Origin: DAOUJW01 sp965218945
GTDB lineage: Bacteria; Chloroflexota; Dehalococcoidia; Lucifugimonadales; UBA2985
NCBI GenBank assembly: GCA_965218945.1
Contig: OZ244718.1
Coordinates: forward strand, 682,001 to 746,000
Length of the DNA: 64,000 nucleotides
Direction of reading: 5' to 3'
Both the position numbers and the translations under genes were made by a program. This document shows, piece after piece, positions 44,226-53,187 of this stretch. How positions within the stretch are numbered: position 1 is the first letter of the stretch; every line of letters starts with the position of its first letter. Under the pieces are notes generated by a model. The model worked only from the letters and a program-made list of their open reading frames with translations, had not been told where the DNA came from and did not search any database.

Positions 44226-44918
44226 TTGGTAATTGCGCGCTTTCACAGCGAATCGGGAATCGACTACAATATGTACCTGCACGAGGACCGGGTGTCGGCC
44301 CTGTCGCCGCAGGAGTTGGGTATACGCATACCCTTCGAGTACCGCCAGGCGGAGGGAGAACCGGGCGTCCTGAAATGGGACCTGTCCTACCTGTACGCTG
44401 AGCTGTGGATGCCGCAGGAACGCGGGCCCAGATTGCTGGCGCCGTCCCTTCCGGAGTTCTCCACGCAGGACTCCAAGCCGGACTGCATCAGGATCCCCAT
44501 TTCCTCTCAGTCGGCCCGGCTGATGGAGAGGGCGAGACGGGGAGGAGACGTGCCGTTGATTCTCCACGTCCAGGCAACCATGGTGGGCAGCGTGGCGACT
44601 GACGACGTACCCGATGAAGGGCGAAGGGAGACCCTGAAGTCCCTGGGCTTGGCACGCGACACCTTCGGTCCCATCCGCCGCAGTGACGACGTTACGATTC
44701 ACATCGACAGGTCGGTGTGGGCTGAGGAGATTCTGCCCCAGTGGGACCTGGACGACTTCGACTCCATAGCCCCTCTTCTTGGAGCGTGGCAGCCTCCCAT
44801 TGAGCACAGCCGCCATCTGGACATTCAAGCCATCGCCAGAAGCCTGCACGGGACCACGCCTGGAGGGGACTTGAAGGAGATACTCCAGCAGTTCCGAGAC
44901 CCCATTGTGGGACTCTAG
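44226..44918 (+). CDS. unknown protein
   Basis: A protein of about 230 residues of unknown function. TTG at 44226 is preferred because GAGGTG lies 6 nt upstream; a GTG at 44175 is also in frame. It reads IARFHSESGIDYNMYLHED and later has VPLILHVQATMVGSVATDDV and the C-terminal PPIEHSRHLDIQAIARSLHG. It is a soluble alpha/beta protein, not one I can place. It lies between the AhpD-like gene and a DinB-like gene on the same strand. Confidence 0.6.
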   Translation: MVIARFHSESGIDYNMYLHEDRVSALSPQELGIRIPFEYRQAEGEPGVLKWDLSYLYAELWMPQERGPRLLAPSLPEFSTQDSKPDCIRIPISSQSARLMERARRGGDVPLILHVQATMVGSVATDDVPDEGRRETLKSLGLARDTFGPIRRSDDVTIHIDRSVWAEEILPQWDLDDFDSIAPLLGAWQPPIEHSRHLDIQAIARSLHGTTPGGDLKEILQQFRDPIVGL

Positions 44919-44949
44919 CAGGACTCCCCTCTAACAGGAGGTCTTTGGC

Positions 44950-45495
44950 TTGGCAGACCGACAGCTTGGCGATTCGGCTTTCGTGATGACATGGGGACTC
45001 CGCCAGCTTCACGACAGGCTTCAGGTATTGGTTTCCGACCTAAGCGACGAGCAGTTGCGCTGGTCTCCAATGCCCGGTGCGCACTGCCTGGCCTTCGCCA
45101 TTTGGCACATCGCCAGGTGCGACGACAACTATCTGCGCGCCCACGTCCAGGGCCGCCCGGAGATTTGGGACGAGGAGGGATGGGCGGAGCGCTGGGGGAT
45201 GGACTCTGAGAGCACGGGTATGCTGCTCTCGGACGAGGAAGCGACAGATCTTGTTTTTCCACCCAAGGAGAACATCCTTGCCTACGCTCAGCGGGTTTGG
45301 AGAGAGGTGGAGGAGTTTGTGGCCGGCCTGGACCCGGAGGAGATGGCCCAGACCGTGCGCCACGTTGAGCGCACAACAGGTCTCAGCCGCGGACAGCTCA
45401 TAATCACCCACATCTATGGACACGACAACCGTCACATGGGCGAGATGGAGTATATCAAGGGACTCCTGGGTCTCCGGGGGTCGATCACACTGTAG
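44950..45495 (+). CDS. DinB-family protein
   Basis: A 181-residue four-helix protein of the DinB/YfiT fold. The likely metal-binding histidines are visible in FAIWHIARCDDNYLR and THIYGHDNRHMGEMEYIKGLLG near the C-terminus. DinB-like proteins use a nickel or zinc site in thiol-dependent transferase reactions or DNA-damage response, and many have unknown partners. TTG at 44950 is chosen because AGGAGG lies 8 nt upstream. It follows the unknown gene by 31 bp. Confidence 0.8.
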   Translation: MADRQLGDSAFVMTWGLRQLHDRLQVLVSDLSDEQLRWSPMPGAHCLAFAIWHIARCDDNYLRAHVQGRPEIWDEEGWAERWGMDSESTGMLLSDEEATDLVFPPKENILAYAQRVWREVEEFVAGLDPEEMAQTVRHVERTTGLSRGQLIITHIYGHDNRHMGEMEYIKGLLGLRGSITL

Positions 45496-45525
45496 GGCTG
45501 CCCAGGTTCTCAGGGGAATAAGCAG

Positions 45526-46167
45526 ATGACTCAGGAGTTTGGACGCATCGAACGCCCGTCGGTGGAGGACTTCCGGGGCAAGAGGAAGCTGCTGCTGGTG
45601 CCTCAGCTGTACCACCCGCCAACCCTGGAGGAAGAAGGCGCGGCCATCCTCAACGCTTTCTGGGAGCAGACGCGGTCCCAGGTTTCCTCCCTGGAGGTGG
45701 GGCTTGGGCCTGTAAAGCATATCTACCACGAGAGCGTAGTCCAGGGCGGCGAAGATGGGATACGGAGCCTGGAGGCCGGTGAGACGCCGAGTCTAGCCCT
45801 TGTGCGGGAATGGCACGAGGCCGGGGCAACTCTTGAGGCCACCGAGGACGCGGAAGGGCTGTGGGAGACTCTGGACCTCCAGAGGTGCCTGATGGTGCCG
45901 TTCAGCAGCGAAAAGGTGGCCATTCAGCTCCGCGAGTGGTTCAACGACTCTGTGCGCAGGCGCTACGAGCACATAGCCGGCCGTATTGATGAAACCCTTG
46001 GGCAGGACGAGGTTGGCCTGCTGATCATTAACGAGCGGCACCAGGTGCAGTTCCCCGCCGACGTTGACGTGTTCTATGTCGCGCCGCCGGCCTTGGACCA
46101 GTTCCGTCGCTGGCTGGATGATTGGGTGGCCAGACAGCGGTCTGCGATGGAGACACAGGGCTCCTAG
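45526..46167 (+). CDS. unknown protein
   Basis: A 213-residue soluble protein of unknown function. It starts MTQEFGRIERPSVEDFRGKR and has KLLLVPQLYHPPTLEEEGAA, HESVVQGGEDGIRSLEAGE and a C-terminal helix-rich DVFYVAPPALDQFRRWLDDW. The pattern HESV...GG...L could be part of an active site, but none is established. It follows the DinB-like gene by 30 bp. It overlaps the convergent DUF1786 gene by 4 bp. Confidence 0.62.
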   Translation: MTQEFGRIERPSVEDFRGKRKLLLVPQLYHPPTLEEEGAAILNAFWEQTRSQVSSLEVGLGPVKHIYHESVVQGGEDGIRSLEAGETPSLALVREWHEAGATLEATEDAEGLWETLDLQRCLMVPFSSEKVAIQLREWFNDSVRRRYEHIAGRIDETLGQDEVGLLIINERHQVQFPADVDVFYVAPPALDQFRRWLDDWVARQRSAMETQGS

Positions 46168-47276
46168 TGCGCGTGGCCTACGTCTTCGCCCATTGTGCGC
46201 AGGGCGTGGAGGACCTCGTCTCGGCTTGAGGGCATTCGCTCCGCCCAGGCGCGGACAAGCCCGAAACAGCCCGCAAGCATCATGGAGCCGTGGGGCGTTG
46301 CGAAATAGGGCTTCAGTCGCGATCCCTCCAGCAACCCTCGCATAGGGCCAATGACGCTGAGGAAACCCAGCTCCTCGCCGCCCTGGACCACAATTGCGCC
46401 GTGCCCCTGTTCTCTCCATATGGTATCGCCGTCCACGTCACCTCTGACCAGCTCCAGCAGGTGCTCCTCAAGGCGCTCCCTGGTCAGCATGTGTGTGTGG
46501 TGCTCGAAGAGGCCCAGGATGGTGGTCCCGTGAAGATGGAAGGCGAGTGTGTGTTCGTTGCCGAGGTTGGCAACCACCTTGCACTGATGCGCCGCGACGT
46601 GGTCGTCCTCCAGGGAGCCGAGCACCGCAGCCTCAGCCGTGTCAACCATTAGCAGTGGGACATCGCCGCCGGCCGTCTCCGCGACAGCGCGCATCCTTGT
46701 GAGGTAGTCCGGCACATCCTCCGCCATATAGATGAAGGAGAAGACGTCCTGGCGCTCGCCCAGCACCTGCTGCCGGAGGTGGTCGAAGCGGAACCGCCTG
46801 TCGCTATAGCCGGGCGGAGAGTTGCCGTGGTCGAAAACAGCTACTGCCAGGGCGTCCCAATCGGGCTTCACCTCGAAGGCTCGCAGGGCCTGGCGCACCA
46901 TACCCAGGTCCAGGTCTCTCAGCGCCACGCGGGCCCCGTCGAGGCGGCTGATCTCATCCTCCGACACTATGGTGAGGCCCATGCCGCGCACCATCTCCGG
47001 ATCGTCGTCGAAGGTGACGGCTGCTGCCGGGGTCACGTATGCTGGAAGGCCCGCCGCGATGTGCTCCTGAACGGTGCCGGTGACAGGGCCGCCTCCCATG
47101 TTGGTGCCGGTTAGGACCAGGGGTCGTCGCGCCGTCGTAGCCTCGCGGATTCTTCCCGCCGCGATTACGGTTGGGGCGGGCATGACCATCTGCACCGAGT
47201 TCTCAACGGCCCTGGTCGAATCGAATAGCAGGATGTCCTGTGTGCCGGTGCCTACGTCTATGGCGAGAATACGCAC
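46164..47276 (-). CDS. DUF1786-family protein (ASKHA-like fold)
   Basis: A 370-residue protein opening with RILAIDVGTGTQDILLFD, the phosphate-binding loop of actin-like ATPases. It belongs by appearance to DUF1786, often labelled as pyruvate-formate-lyase activating enzyme-like although no radical-SAM motif is present. Later segments are VVANLGNEHTLAFHLHGTTI and GLFEHHTHMLTRERLEEHLL. The reaction is unknown. The MATE gene ends 54 bp upstream on the same strand. Confidence 0.78.
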   Translation of the reverse strand: MRILAIDVGTGTQDILLFDSTRAVENSVQMVMPAPTVIAAGRIREATTARRPLVLTGTNMGGGPVTGTVQEHIAAGLPAYVTPAAAVTFDDDPEMVRGMGLTIVSEDEISRLDGARVALRDLDLGMVRQALRAFEVKPDWDALAVAVFDHGNSPPGYSDRRFRFDHLRQQVLGERQDVFSFIYMAEDVPDYLTRMRAVAETAGGDVPLLMVDTAEAAVLGSLEDDHVAAHQCKVVANLGNEHTLAFHLHGTTILGLFEHHTHMLTRERLEEHLLELVRGDVDGDTIWREQGHGAIVVQGGEELGFLSVIGPMRGLLEGSRLKPYFATPHGSMMLAGCFGLVRAWAERMPSSRDEVLHALRTMGEDVGHAH

Positions 47277-47329
47277 GCGTTCACTCCCAAAAGTCGCACT
47301 GCTACGGCGATTGCTTCGCGGCGCACGCC

Positions 47330-48925
47330 CTAGTCCATTACTTTAACGCGAGTCCATCTGCCCTTCAAGAAGTAGGGGAAGTAGACGGCGGTCCTGACCA
47401 CCATAGCTACGGTGATTGCCAGTGGGATTCCGAATTGTCCCATAGGCGTCCACTGGGACAGGGCAAAAGCCAGGGGAAGCTCCACTGCCACCATTGCTAT
47501 GAAGGTAACGACCATGGGCGCGACGGTATCACCCGCAACGTTAAAGGACTGCTGGAACACCATGCCGCTTCCCATAACCAACCCCGATAACGCTTGAATG
47601 CGCACCCACCAGACCGCGACCTCCATGAGCTCGGGATCGCTGTTGAATATGGATATGAAAAGAGCGGGGAATATCAGGAGCAGGATGGCGAATGATCCTC
47701 GTATCACAGTTATGTAGCAAATGGCCCACAGGATGGTCTTCCTGGCTCGGTCGACGTTTCCTGCGCCGAGATTCTGGCCTACCAGGGTGCCGGAGGCCCG
47801 CCCCAGGCCCATGCTCCCCATTGCGGTGAACATCTCCAGGTTCCTGGTGATCCCGTATGCCGCCAGGGCGACGTCTCCAAATGGCGTCACCAGGCGCGCC
47901 AGAAGCAGGTGGACTATGGAGCGCTCCATTCCCGTGCCGGAGGCCGGAGCGCCGATGCGGACCAGACGGACCAGAAGGGGGAAGTCCACGTAGTAGTTAC
48001 GCAGGCTCAGATGGAGTCTCGATGTCCCCCTGAAGAGGGCTTGAGTGTTCCAGGCCACTCCCAGGGCCTGGGCTATCACGTTTGCCAGGGCCGCGCCCGC
48101 CAGGTCGTACTGCGGGAACCAGCCCAAGCCCAGGAACAGCACGGGTGTAAGGATGATGTGCGCCACGCGGGAGATGGTGGTCGCCTTCATGGGCGTCATG
48201 GGGTCGCCGGCGGCCTGAAGAGCGCTGCCTGTCATCATGCGGAAGGCCTGGCCCCCAAAGCCTATGAACTGGATTCGCATATAGGCGCTGGCTACCTCAA
48301 CGACGTCCTGGCTGACCCCCATTATCCCCAGAAGGAAGTCTGTGAACAGGAAGCCGACGGTTGCCATCAGAATGGAGAATAAGCCGGTGATGGTGAAGGC
48401 CTGGAGCGCTACGTGGTTCGCCAGTTGAGGGCGATTCGCCCCGATGGCCCTGGCTATCATCGCCTGCATTCCCGTGTCCAGGCCCATGCGACCCGTCATG
48501 ACAAGGTTGGTGTACAGCTGGGCAACGGCGAGGCCTGCCACGGCGTGGAAGCCAAGGAAACGCCCGGCCCAGAAGAGGTCCGCTACCCTGTCCAACATGT
48601 TCAGGGTGCCCTCTATCATCTGGGGCCAAGCGAGGAACCACAGGTTCCTGGATATGCTGCCCTGGGTGAGGTCGCGGGTGGCGTATGCAGAGCGCCGTCT
48701 GCCGCCCCCTCCTCCTCCTCCTCCTCCTCTGCCGCCTCCACCGTGCGCCTTCAACTGGACGTCCAGGATCTCTTCAGTGGTGGCGTTGCTCAGGTCTTCG
48801 TCGCGGCCCCGCCGCCCGGAGCCGCCGGCGGCCGCAACGCGCATCGCTTCCTCCGGGCGACCTGTGTCCTCCCGGTCGCCTCCCCCGTCGGGTGGAAGAG
48901 GTGGATGTTCCCCGTTATTCGCCAA
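47330..48925 (-). CDS. MATE-family multidrug/metabolite transporter
   Basis: A 531-residue membrane protein with about twelve helices in two MATE halves. The core begins ISRNLWFLAWPQMIEGTLNM and includes MARAIGANRP-like (MIARAIGANRPQLA), FGGQAFRMMTGSALQAAGDP and LVGQNLGAGNVDRARKTI. The first ~95 residues are polar and contain a run of glycines broken only by one arginine. In DNA this run is a CCT/GGA-type triplet repeat (48706-48728) that may be unstable. MATE proteins export drugs or metabolites using H+ or Na+. Confidence 0.9.
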   Translation of the reverse strand: MANNGEHPPLPPDGGGDREDTGRPEEAMRVAAAGGSGRRGRDEDLSNATTEEILDVQLKAHGGGGRGGGGGGGGGRRRSAYATRDLTQGSISRNLWFLAWPQMIEGTLNMLDRVADLFWAGRFLGFHAVAGLAVAQLYTNLVMTGRMGLDTGMQAMIARAIGANRPQLANHVALQAFTITGLFSILMATVGFLFTDFLLGIMGVSQDVVEVASAYMRIQFIGFGGQAFRMMTGSALQAAGDPMTPMKATTISRVAHIILTPVLFLGLGWFPQYDLAGAALANVIAQALGVAWNTQALFRGTSRLHLSLRNYYVDFPLLVRLVRIGAPASGTGMERSIVHLLLARLVTPFGDVALAAYGITRNLEMFTAMGSMGLGRASGTLVGQNLGAGNVDRARKTILWAICYITVIRGSFAILLLIFPALFISIFNSDPELMEVAVWWVRIQALSGLVMGSGMVFQQSFNVAGDTVAPMVVTFIAMVAVELPLAFALSQWTPMGQFGIPLAITVAMVVRTAVYFPYFLKGRWTRVKVMD

Positions 48926-49164
48926 AGAGACATCCTTCCTTGCCTGTACACAAAGCCTGGCTTCCGGGTCTGGCAGGAGCTTGCGGCGTGTTTGAGGCCA
49001 AAGACGCGACTTGCGCCACAGCCCATCTTAGACCTACCTCAGATATGAGTCAACAAGGAGAGCTTAAGAAATAATTACGCTATCCTAAGACAACCTTCTT
49101 GACAGCGACGCGTTATTTTCCAAGAATGTAGCCACGCCGATACACGTCATTAGAGGAGATGCTG

Positions 49165-49803
49165 ATGCTTATTGTACCGTTGGTGGTGGGTGGCGCCATG
49201 CAGGAGAACACGTACATTGTGGGGTCGGAGGAGACCAAGGAGTGCGTCATAATAGATCCCGGTGCGGAGGCTGACCTGATCCTGGAGGAGGTTCAGAATT
49301 TAGGGCTGACGGTCAAGTACATTCTGAACACCCACGGCCATGGAGACCACATTGGAGCGGTGGCTGACCTCAAGGAGGCCACCGGCGCTACCTACGGCAT
49401 CCACGAAGCGGACGTTGAGTTGCTGAGCCGTGACAGCCAGTGGATGTCCCTGATGATACCGGGTTCGAAAGAGCCGCCGGACCCGGACATATTCGTCAAG
49501 GACGGCGACGTGTTCAATCTGGGAGATGTTGAGCTTAAGGCCATCGAGACGCCGGGCCACACCAAGGGCGGTGTCTGCTACTACGGTGGCGGCGCGGTGT
49601 TCACCGGCGACACCCTGTTTCAGGGAAGCGTGGGAAGGTTTGACACGCCGGAGGGCGATGGGCGGCAGCTCGTTCTGGGCATCTTCACCAAGATAATGAC
49701 GCTGCCGGCGGACACCAAGGTGTATCCCGGCCACGGACCCGACACCAGCATTGCGAGGGAGAAGCTGACCAACCCGTTCCTGTCCGGCGGAAGTATAGTC
49801 TAG
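49165..49803 (+). CDS. MBL-fold metallo-hydrolase (glyoxalase II-like)
   Basis: A 212-residue metallo-beta-lactamase-fold enzyme. The first metal motif is THGHGDHIGAV near residue 55; later ligands are in IETPGHTKGGVCYY and FTGDTLFQGSVGRFD, and the final histidine is in YPGHGPDTS. This is the layout of short glyoxalase II-like thioesterases. ATG at 49165 is chosen because GAGGAG lies 6 nt upstream; an ATG six bases earlier is too close. It stands alone between MATE and repeat DNA. Confidence 0.9.
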   Translation: MLIVPLVVGGAMQENTYIVGSEETKECVIIDPGAEADLILEEVQNLGLTVKYILNTHGHGDHIGAVADLKEATGATYGIHEADVELLSRDSQWMSLMIPGSKEPPDPDIFVKDGDVFNLGDVELKAIETPGHTKGGVCYYGGGAVFTGDTLFQGSVGRFDTPEGDGRQLVLGIFTKIMTLPADTKVYPGHGPDTSIAREKLTNPFLSGGSIV

Positions 49804-50180
49804 GGCGCGCTTTGCGGCGGGAGACCGGTGCGTACCGCCTCGTGTTATATCAGCAGAGGCGCTCCTGCTGTCATTCTGAACGGAGCGGAGCGAAGTGAAG
49901 AATCCAAAGCCTTTGCCCGCAAAACTGCGCTGTATTGGGATGAAACCCTTTGGATTCTTCGCGTAGTTTATCCTGAGCGTAGCCGAAGGGCTCAGAATGA
50001 CATTCAACCGAGCTGCCGCGCGGGTTACGAAAGGTCTCCTTCCGCAGGGATGACGGAGAATAATGCTTTTCCCGGGACGACAGCGGGTTATTCAAAGGAC
50101 TCCGAGGGCGAGAAAAACGGGACGCAGGGCATCCCGGCGACGCAGTCAGGTCAGTCGGAGGCTTCTATTGAGCCGCGGCC
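49804..50180. repeat. repeat-filled gap with a 134-bp inverted-repeat element
   Basis: The element 49869-50002 is bounded by perfect 11-bp ends, TGTCATTCTGA and TCAGAATGACA, and its body is partly self-complementary. It is followed by two transposon-end-like motifs, GTTACGAAAGGTCTCC (from 50024) and GTTATTCAAAGGACTCC (50087-50103). No gene is present. Confidence 0.7.
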
Positions 50181-50366
50181 TTATGCGGGAATCCTGCGTT
50201 GGGTCCGCATGCAGCGGGTGCATACGGTGGCGCGGCGGCGGTTGCCCTTGATCTCCAGAGTGGTACGCTGGATGTTGGGCAAGAAGCGAGTCTTGGTTCT
50301 CCGCTTGGAGTGACTCACGTTATTGCCTGCGTGGCCTATCTTGCCGCACATATCGCACTTGGCCAT
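50181..50366 (-). CDS. rpmB: 50S ribosomal protein L28, Cys4 type
   Basis: L28 is a large-subunit protein near the ribosomal exit region. The 61-residue protein starts MAKCDMCGKIGHAGNNVSHS and keeps CDMC and CTRC pairs, so it is the zinc-binding form. The ATG at 50366 is the family start and has GAGGA just upstream; the frame stays open further 5'. It is divergent from fakA, with interleaved promoters. Confidence 0.95.
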   Translation of the reverse strand: MAKCDMCGKIGHAGNNVSHSKRRTKTRFLPNIQRTTLEIKGNRRRATVCTRCMRTQRRIPA

Positions 50367-50441
50367 GACTTTCCTCTTTGTTTCCTCTCCGGCGGCGTTC
50401 GGCTCCCCTGAGCGGGGACAAAGCTCGCTGCCCGGAGCGTT

Positions 50442-50470
50442 TTGACGGAATATTGCCGTTCCTGTAGAAT
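50442..50470 (+). promoter_or_regulatory. promoter of fakA
   Basis: TTGACG (50442-50447) and TAGAAT (50465-50470) are 17 nt apart. The predicted start lies near 50477, giving a leader of about 70 nt. Confidence 0.7.
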
Positions 50471-50479
50471 CCAGAAGGA

Positions 50480-50508
50480 ATCCTATCAGATGCTTCCGAA
50501 TTTGGCAA
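50480..50508 (-). promoter_or_regulatory. promoter of rpmB
   Basis: On the minus strand TTGCCA (50508-50503) and TAGGAT (50485-50480) are 17 nt apart. Its -10 lies only 9 bp from that of the divergent fakA promoter, so the two start regions overlap. Confidence 0.68.
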
Positions 50509-50548
50509 TGCCCAACCCAGCGTTGCCGACGCCACGAGGGTTGCTCAC

Positions 50549-52201
50549 ATGGCAAGAGGCGCGGAATCGACAATTATCTCCATCGACAGTGAAGACCTGC
50601 GGCGTATCCTTGTTCAGGGCCGCAGGGCTCTTGAGGACAATGTGGAAGCCATCAACGCCCTCAACGTCTTCCCGGTGCCGGACGGCGACACGGGCACCAA
50701 TATGCTGCTGACCATGAAGGCGCTGGAGGAGGAACCTGCCAATACCGGCGGTCCTATCTCTCCGGGGTCCGTGACCGCTATGGCCCGTGGCGCTCTGTTG
50801 GGGGCCCGTGGAAACAGCGGCGTGATCCTTGCCCAGTTCTTCCAGGGGTTGGCCAGGGGACTGGATGGCATAGACCGGTTCAGCCCACAGGACTTGGCGA
50901 CAGCCCTGGCGGAAGGTTCCGCCGCCGCCTACAAAGCCGTGGGCAATCCGGTGGAGGGCACCATGCTTACGGTCATTCGCGAGATGTCCGAGGCCGCTCG
51001 GCAGGAGGCCGACCGCGGCGTCGATGTCATAGAGATGTGGGATGCCGTATGCCAGGCTGCAAGGAAATCGGTTGCGAAGACGCCCACACTTCTTCCGGTG
51101 CTTCGAGAGGCAGGCGTGGTGGACGCCGGCGGCCTTGGCCTGTCCGTCATTATGGAAGGGGCGCTGTCGGGACTTCGCGAAGAGGAGCTTGGGGCCATAG
51201 AGCTAACGGCTCCTGAGTTGGACGTAAGTGCAGCAACCACCCAGGCAGTCAGTGAGGCCTTCATCGATGCCACGGAAGAGGACCTGTACGGGTACTGCAC
51301 ACAGTTCCTCATCCAGGGCGAAGGCCTGAACCCGGACGACGTCAGAGAGCAGATGGAGTCGCTGGCCGGCTCTACGGTGGTGATAGGCGGCGACGGCATG
51401 GTCAGAATACACGTCCACGCCGAGGACCCAGGCCCGGTGGTCAGCTACGGGGTGTCTCTGGGCACTCTGTCCCAGGTGAGCATCGTCAACATGGACGAGC
51501 AGCACCAGGAGTTCATGGCTGCGCGTCGCGGGAAGCAGGAGCTTCAGCCGGTGGGAGTCCTGGCGATAGCTTCCGGCGAGGGTCTCGCGGAGGTTTTCCT
51601 CGGCTCGGGCGCCGCCTCCGTGCTCTCCGGCGGAGACACCATGAACCCCAGCACCCGCGAGATACTGGACGCCGTGGAGGGTGTCGCCGCGGAGCGTGTT
51701 ATCCTCCTTCCCAACAACCCAAACATAGTCGCGGCGGCGGAGCAGGCGCGCTCCCTCTCGCCCAGGCAGGTAACGGTCATTCCCACGGAGAGCATACCCC
51801 AGGGCATATCCGCTCTGCTGTCCTTCAATCCGCTGCAGGATTTCGAGGGGAACGTGAGTGACATGGAGCAGTCTATCTCGGCGGTCGTGTCCGGCGCCGT
51901 CTGCAACGCCCAGAGAGACGCGGAGTTGGGCGGGGTCAAGGTAGCGGAGGGTCAGGTCATGGGCCTTCTGGAGCGCCGAATGATTATATCCGGAGATGAC
52001 CGCACCGGTGTGCTCTGCGACCTGGTGGCGAAGATCGGCCCGGACTCCGGCTCCCTGATTACACTATACTGGGGCGCCGATACCCAAGAGGCAGAGGCCG
52101 ATGGAGCGAGCGAGGAGCTGCGGGAACGCTTCCAGGACGTGGAGGTGGAAGTGGTCTTTGGAGGCCAGCCCCACTATAATTACATCCTATCCGTGGAGTG
52201 A
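50549..52201 (+). CDS. DAK2-domain protein, fatty acid kinase subunit FakA-like
   Basis: FakA-type proteins phosphorylate fatty acids bound to a DegV-family partner. The 550-residue protein has the N-terminal DhaL/DAK2 nucleotide domain with FPVPDGDTGTNMLLTMKAL (metal-binding aspartates), then GARGNSGVILAQFFQG, and a long C-terminal part with LFLPNNPNI-like VILLPNNPNIVAAAEQA. The length and order match YloV/FakA. The ATG at 50549 follows GAGGG. A DegV gene follows 11 bp later on the same strand, which supports the fatty-acid-kinase assignment. Confidence 0.9.
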   Translation: MARGAESTIISIDSEDLRRILVQGRRALEDNVEAINALNVFPVPDGDTGTNMLLTMKALEEEPANTGGPISPGSVTAMARGALLGARGNSGVILAQFFQGLARGLDGIDRFSPQDLATALAEGSAAAYKAVGNPVEGTMLTVIREMSEAARQEADRGVDVIEMWDAVCQAARKSVAKTPTLLPVLREAGVVDAGGLGLSVIMEGALSGLREEELGAIELTAPELDVSAATTQAVSEAFIDATEEDLYGYCTQFLIQGEGLNPDDVREQMESLAGSTVVIGGDGMVRIHVHAEDPGPVVSYGVSLGTLSQVSIVNMDEQHQEFMAARRGKQELQPVGVLAIASGEGLAEVFLGSGAASVLSGGDTMNPSTREILDAVEGVAAERVILLPNNPNIVAAAEQARSLSPRQVTVIPTESIPQGISALLSFNPLQDFEGNVSDMEQSISAVVSGAVCNAQRDAELGGVKVAEGQVMGLLERRMIISGDDRTGVLCDLVAKIGPDSGSLITLYWGADTQEAEADGASEELRERFQDVEVEVVFGGQPHYNYILSVE

Positions 52202-52212
52202 GGAGTTCAAAT

Positions 52213-53064
52213 ATGACGGTAAAGGTCATTACGGACAGCACTGCGGACCTGCCGCCCGCCCTGGCGGGGGAGCTGGGGATTACTGTTGTTCCGGCAAACG
52301 TTCACTTCGGCGAGGAGGTGTATCGCGACGGGGTTGAGATCACGGGAGACGAGTTCTACAGACGGCTTGTGACCGCATCCCGATTGCCTACAACTTCGCA
52401 GCCCACGCCGGGCGATTTCCTCAGCGCTTACAACGAGAAGGGGCAAATTACGGACGAGATCATCTCGATCCACGTATCTGCCAAGCTTAGCGGTACGCTG
52501 AACTCCGCGACGCAGGCAAGGGAGGAGTACGGCGGAAACTGTCGGATCGAGATAATCGATTCTATGCAGGGGTCGATGGGACTTGGCATGCTGGTGATCG
52601 CCGCCGCCGAGGCCGCCAACCGCGGCGGCAGCCTGGACGAGGTGGCAGCAGAGACCCGGGCGGCTCTCCCCAACGTCGGGTTCATTGGGTTGCTGGACAC
52701 ACTGGAGTACCTGGAAAAGGGTGGGCGCATAGGCAAGGCGCAAGCGTTCGTGGGGTCTCTTCTGCGCATCAAACCCCTGCTGACCATCCGGGACGGGGAG
52801 GCCCACCCCCTGGAGCGCGCCCGCACTCGCGCCAAGGGCGTCGACAGAATGTGCGAGCTGGTGCGGGAGATGATGCCATTGAAGGACTTGGCGGTTGTGT
52901 ATACTACTACGCCGGACGAAGCTAGGGCGCTGGTACAACGATTGCAAGTCTTTCTTCCGCAGGGCGAGGTGAGATTGAGCCAGGTTGGCCCGGCGGTTGG
53001 AACGTATCTTGGGCCCGGAGTCCTGGGAGTGGCCTTCAGGAAGCAGTCCGAGGGCGCTCCTTAG
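52213..53064 (+). CDS. DegV-family fatty-acid-binding protein (FakB-like)
   Basis: A 283-residue DegV protein that would carry the fatty acid for FakA. It begins VKVITDSTADLPPALAGELG and has the lipid-binding segments TSQPTPGDFLSAY and SIHVSAKLSGTLNSATQA, with LLDTLEYLEKGGRIGKAQAF in the helical domain. ATG at 52213 is chosen because AGGAG lies just upstream; a GTG at 52198 overlaps the fakA stop. The pair is arranged as a two-gene unit. Confidence 0.92.
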   Translation: MTVKVITDSTADLPPALAGELGITVVPANVHFGEEVYRDGVEITGDEFYRRLVTASRLPTTSQPTPGDFLSAYNEKGQITDEIISIHVSAKLSGTLNSATQAREEYGGNCRIEIIDSMQGSMGLGMLVIAAAEAANRGGSLDEVAAETRAALPNVGFIGLLDTLEYLEKGGRIGKAQAFVGSLLRIKPLLTIRDGEAHPLERARTRAKGVDRMCELVREMMPLKDLAVVYTTTPDEARALVQRLQVFLPQGEVRLSQVGPAVGTYLGPGVLGVAFRKQSEGAP

Positions 53065-53109
53065 GTGGAGGAACTGCCTCGCCCCCGCCTGTCAAGGGCA
53101 TTCTCCTCC

Positions 53110-53183
53110 GTCATTCCTGCGGAAGCAGGAATCCAGGATATATGTCACCCGGTAGACCCCTGCCTTCGCAGGGGTGGTTTGGA
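53110..53183. repeat. palindromic repeat beside the IS5-family element
   Basis: CCGTCATTCCTGCG-GAAGCAGGAATCC is the same palindromic unit seen at 31.54-31.77 and 57.05 kb. A second hairpin, CCCCTGCCTTCGCAGGGG, follows it. The insertion sequence begins immediately after. Confidence 0.65.
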
Positions 53184-53187
53184 CTAG

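Noticed and set aside
49099..49127. TTGACA-17-AAGAAT before the MBL hydrolase
   Set aside because: The -35 is perfect but the -10 is poor; too weak to list as a feature.
49871..50095. 74-codon frame in the gap before rpmB
   Set aside because: It lies within a self-complementary repeat element.
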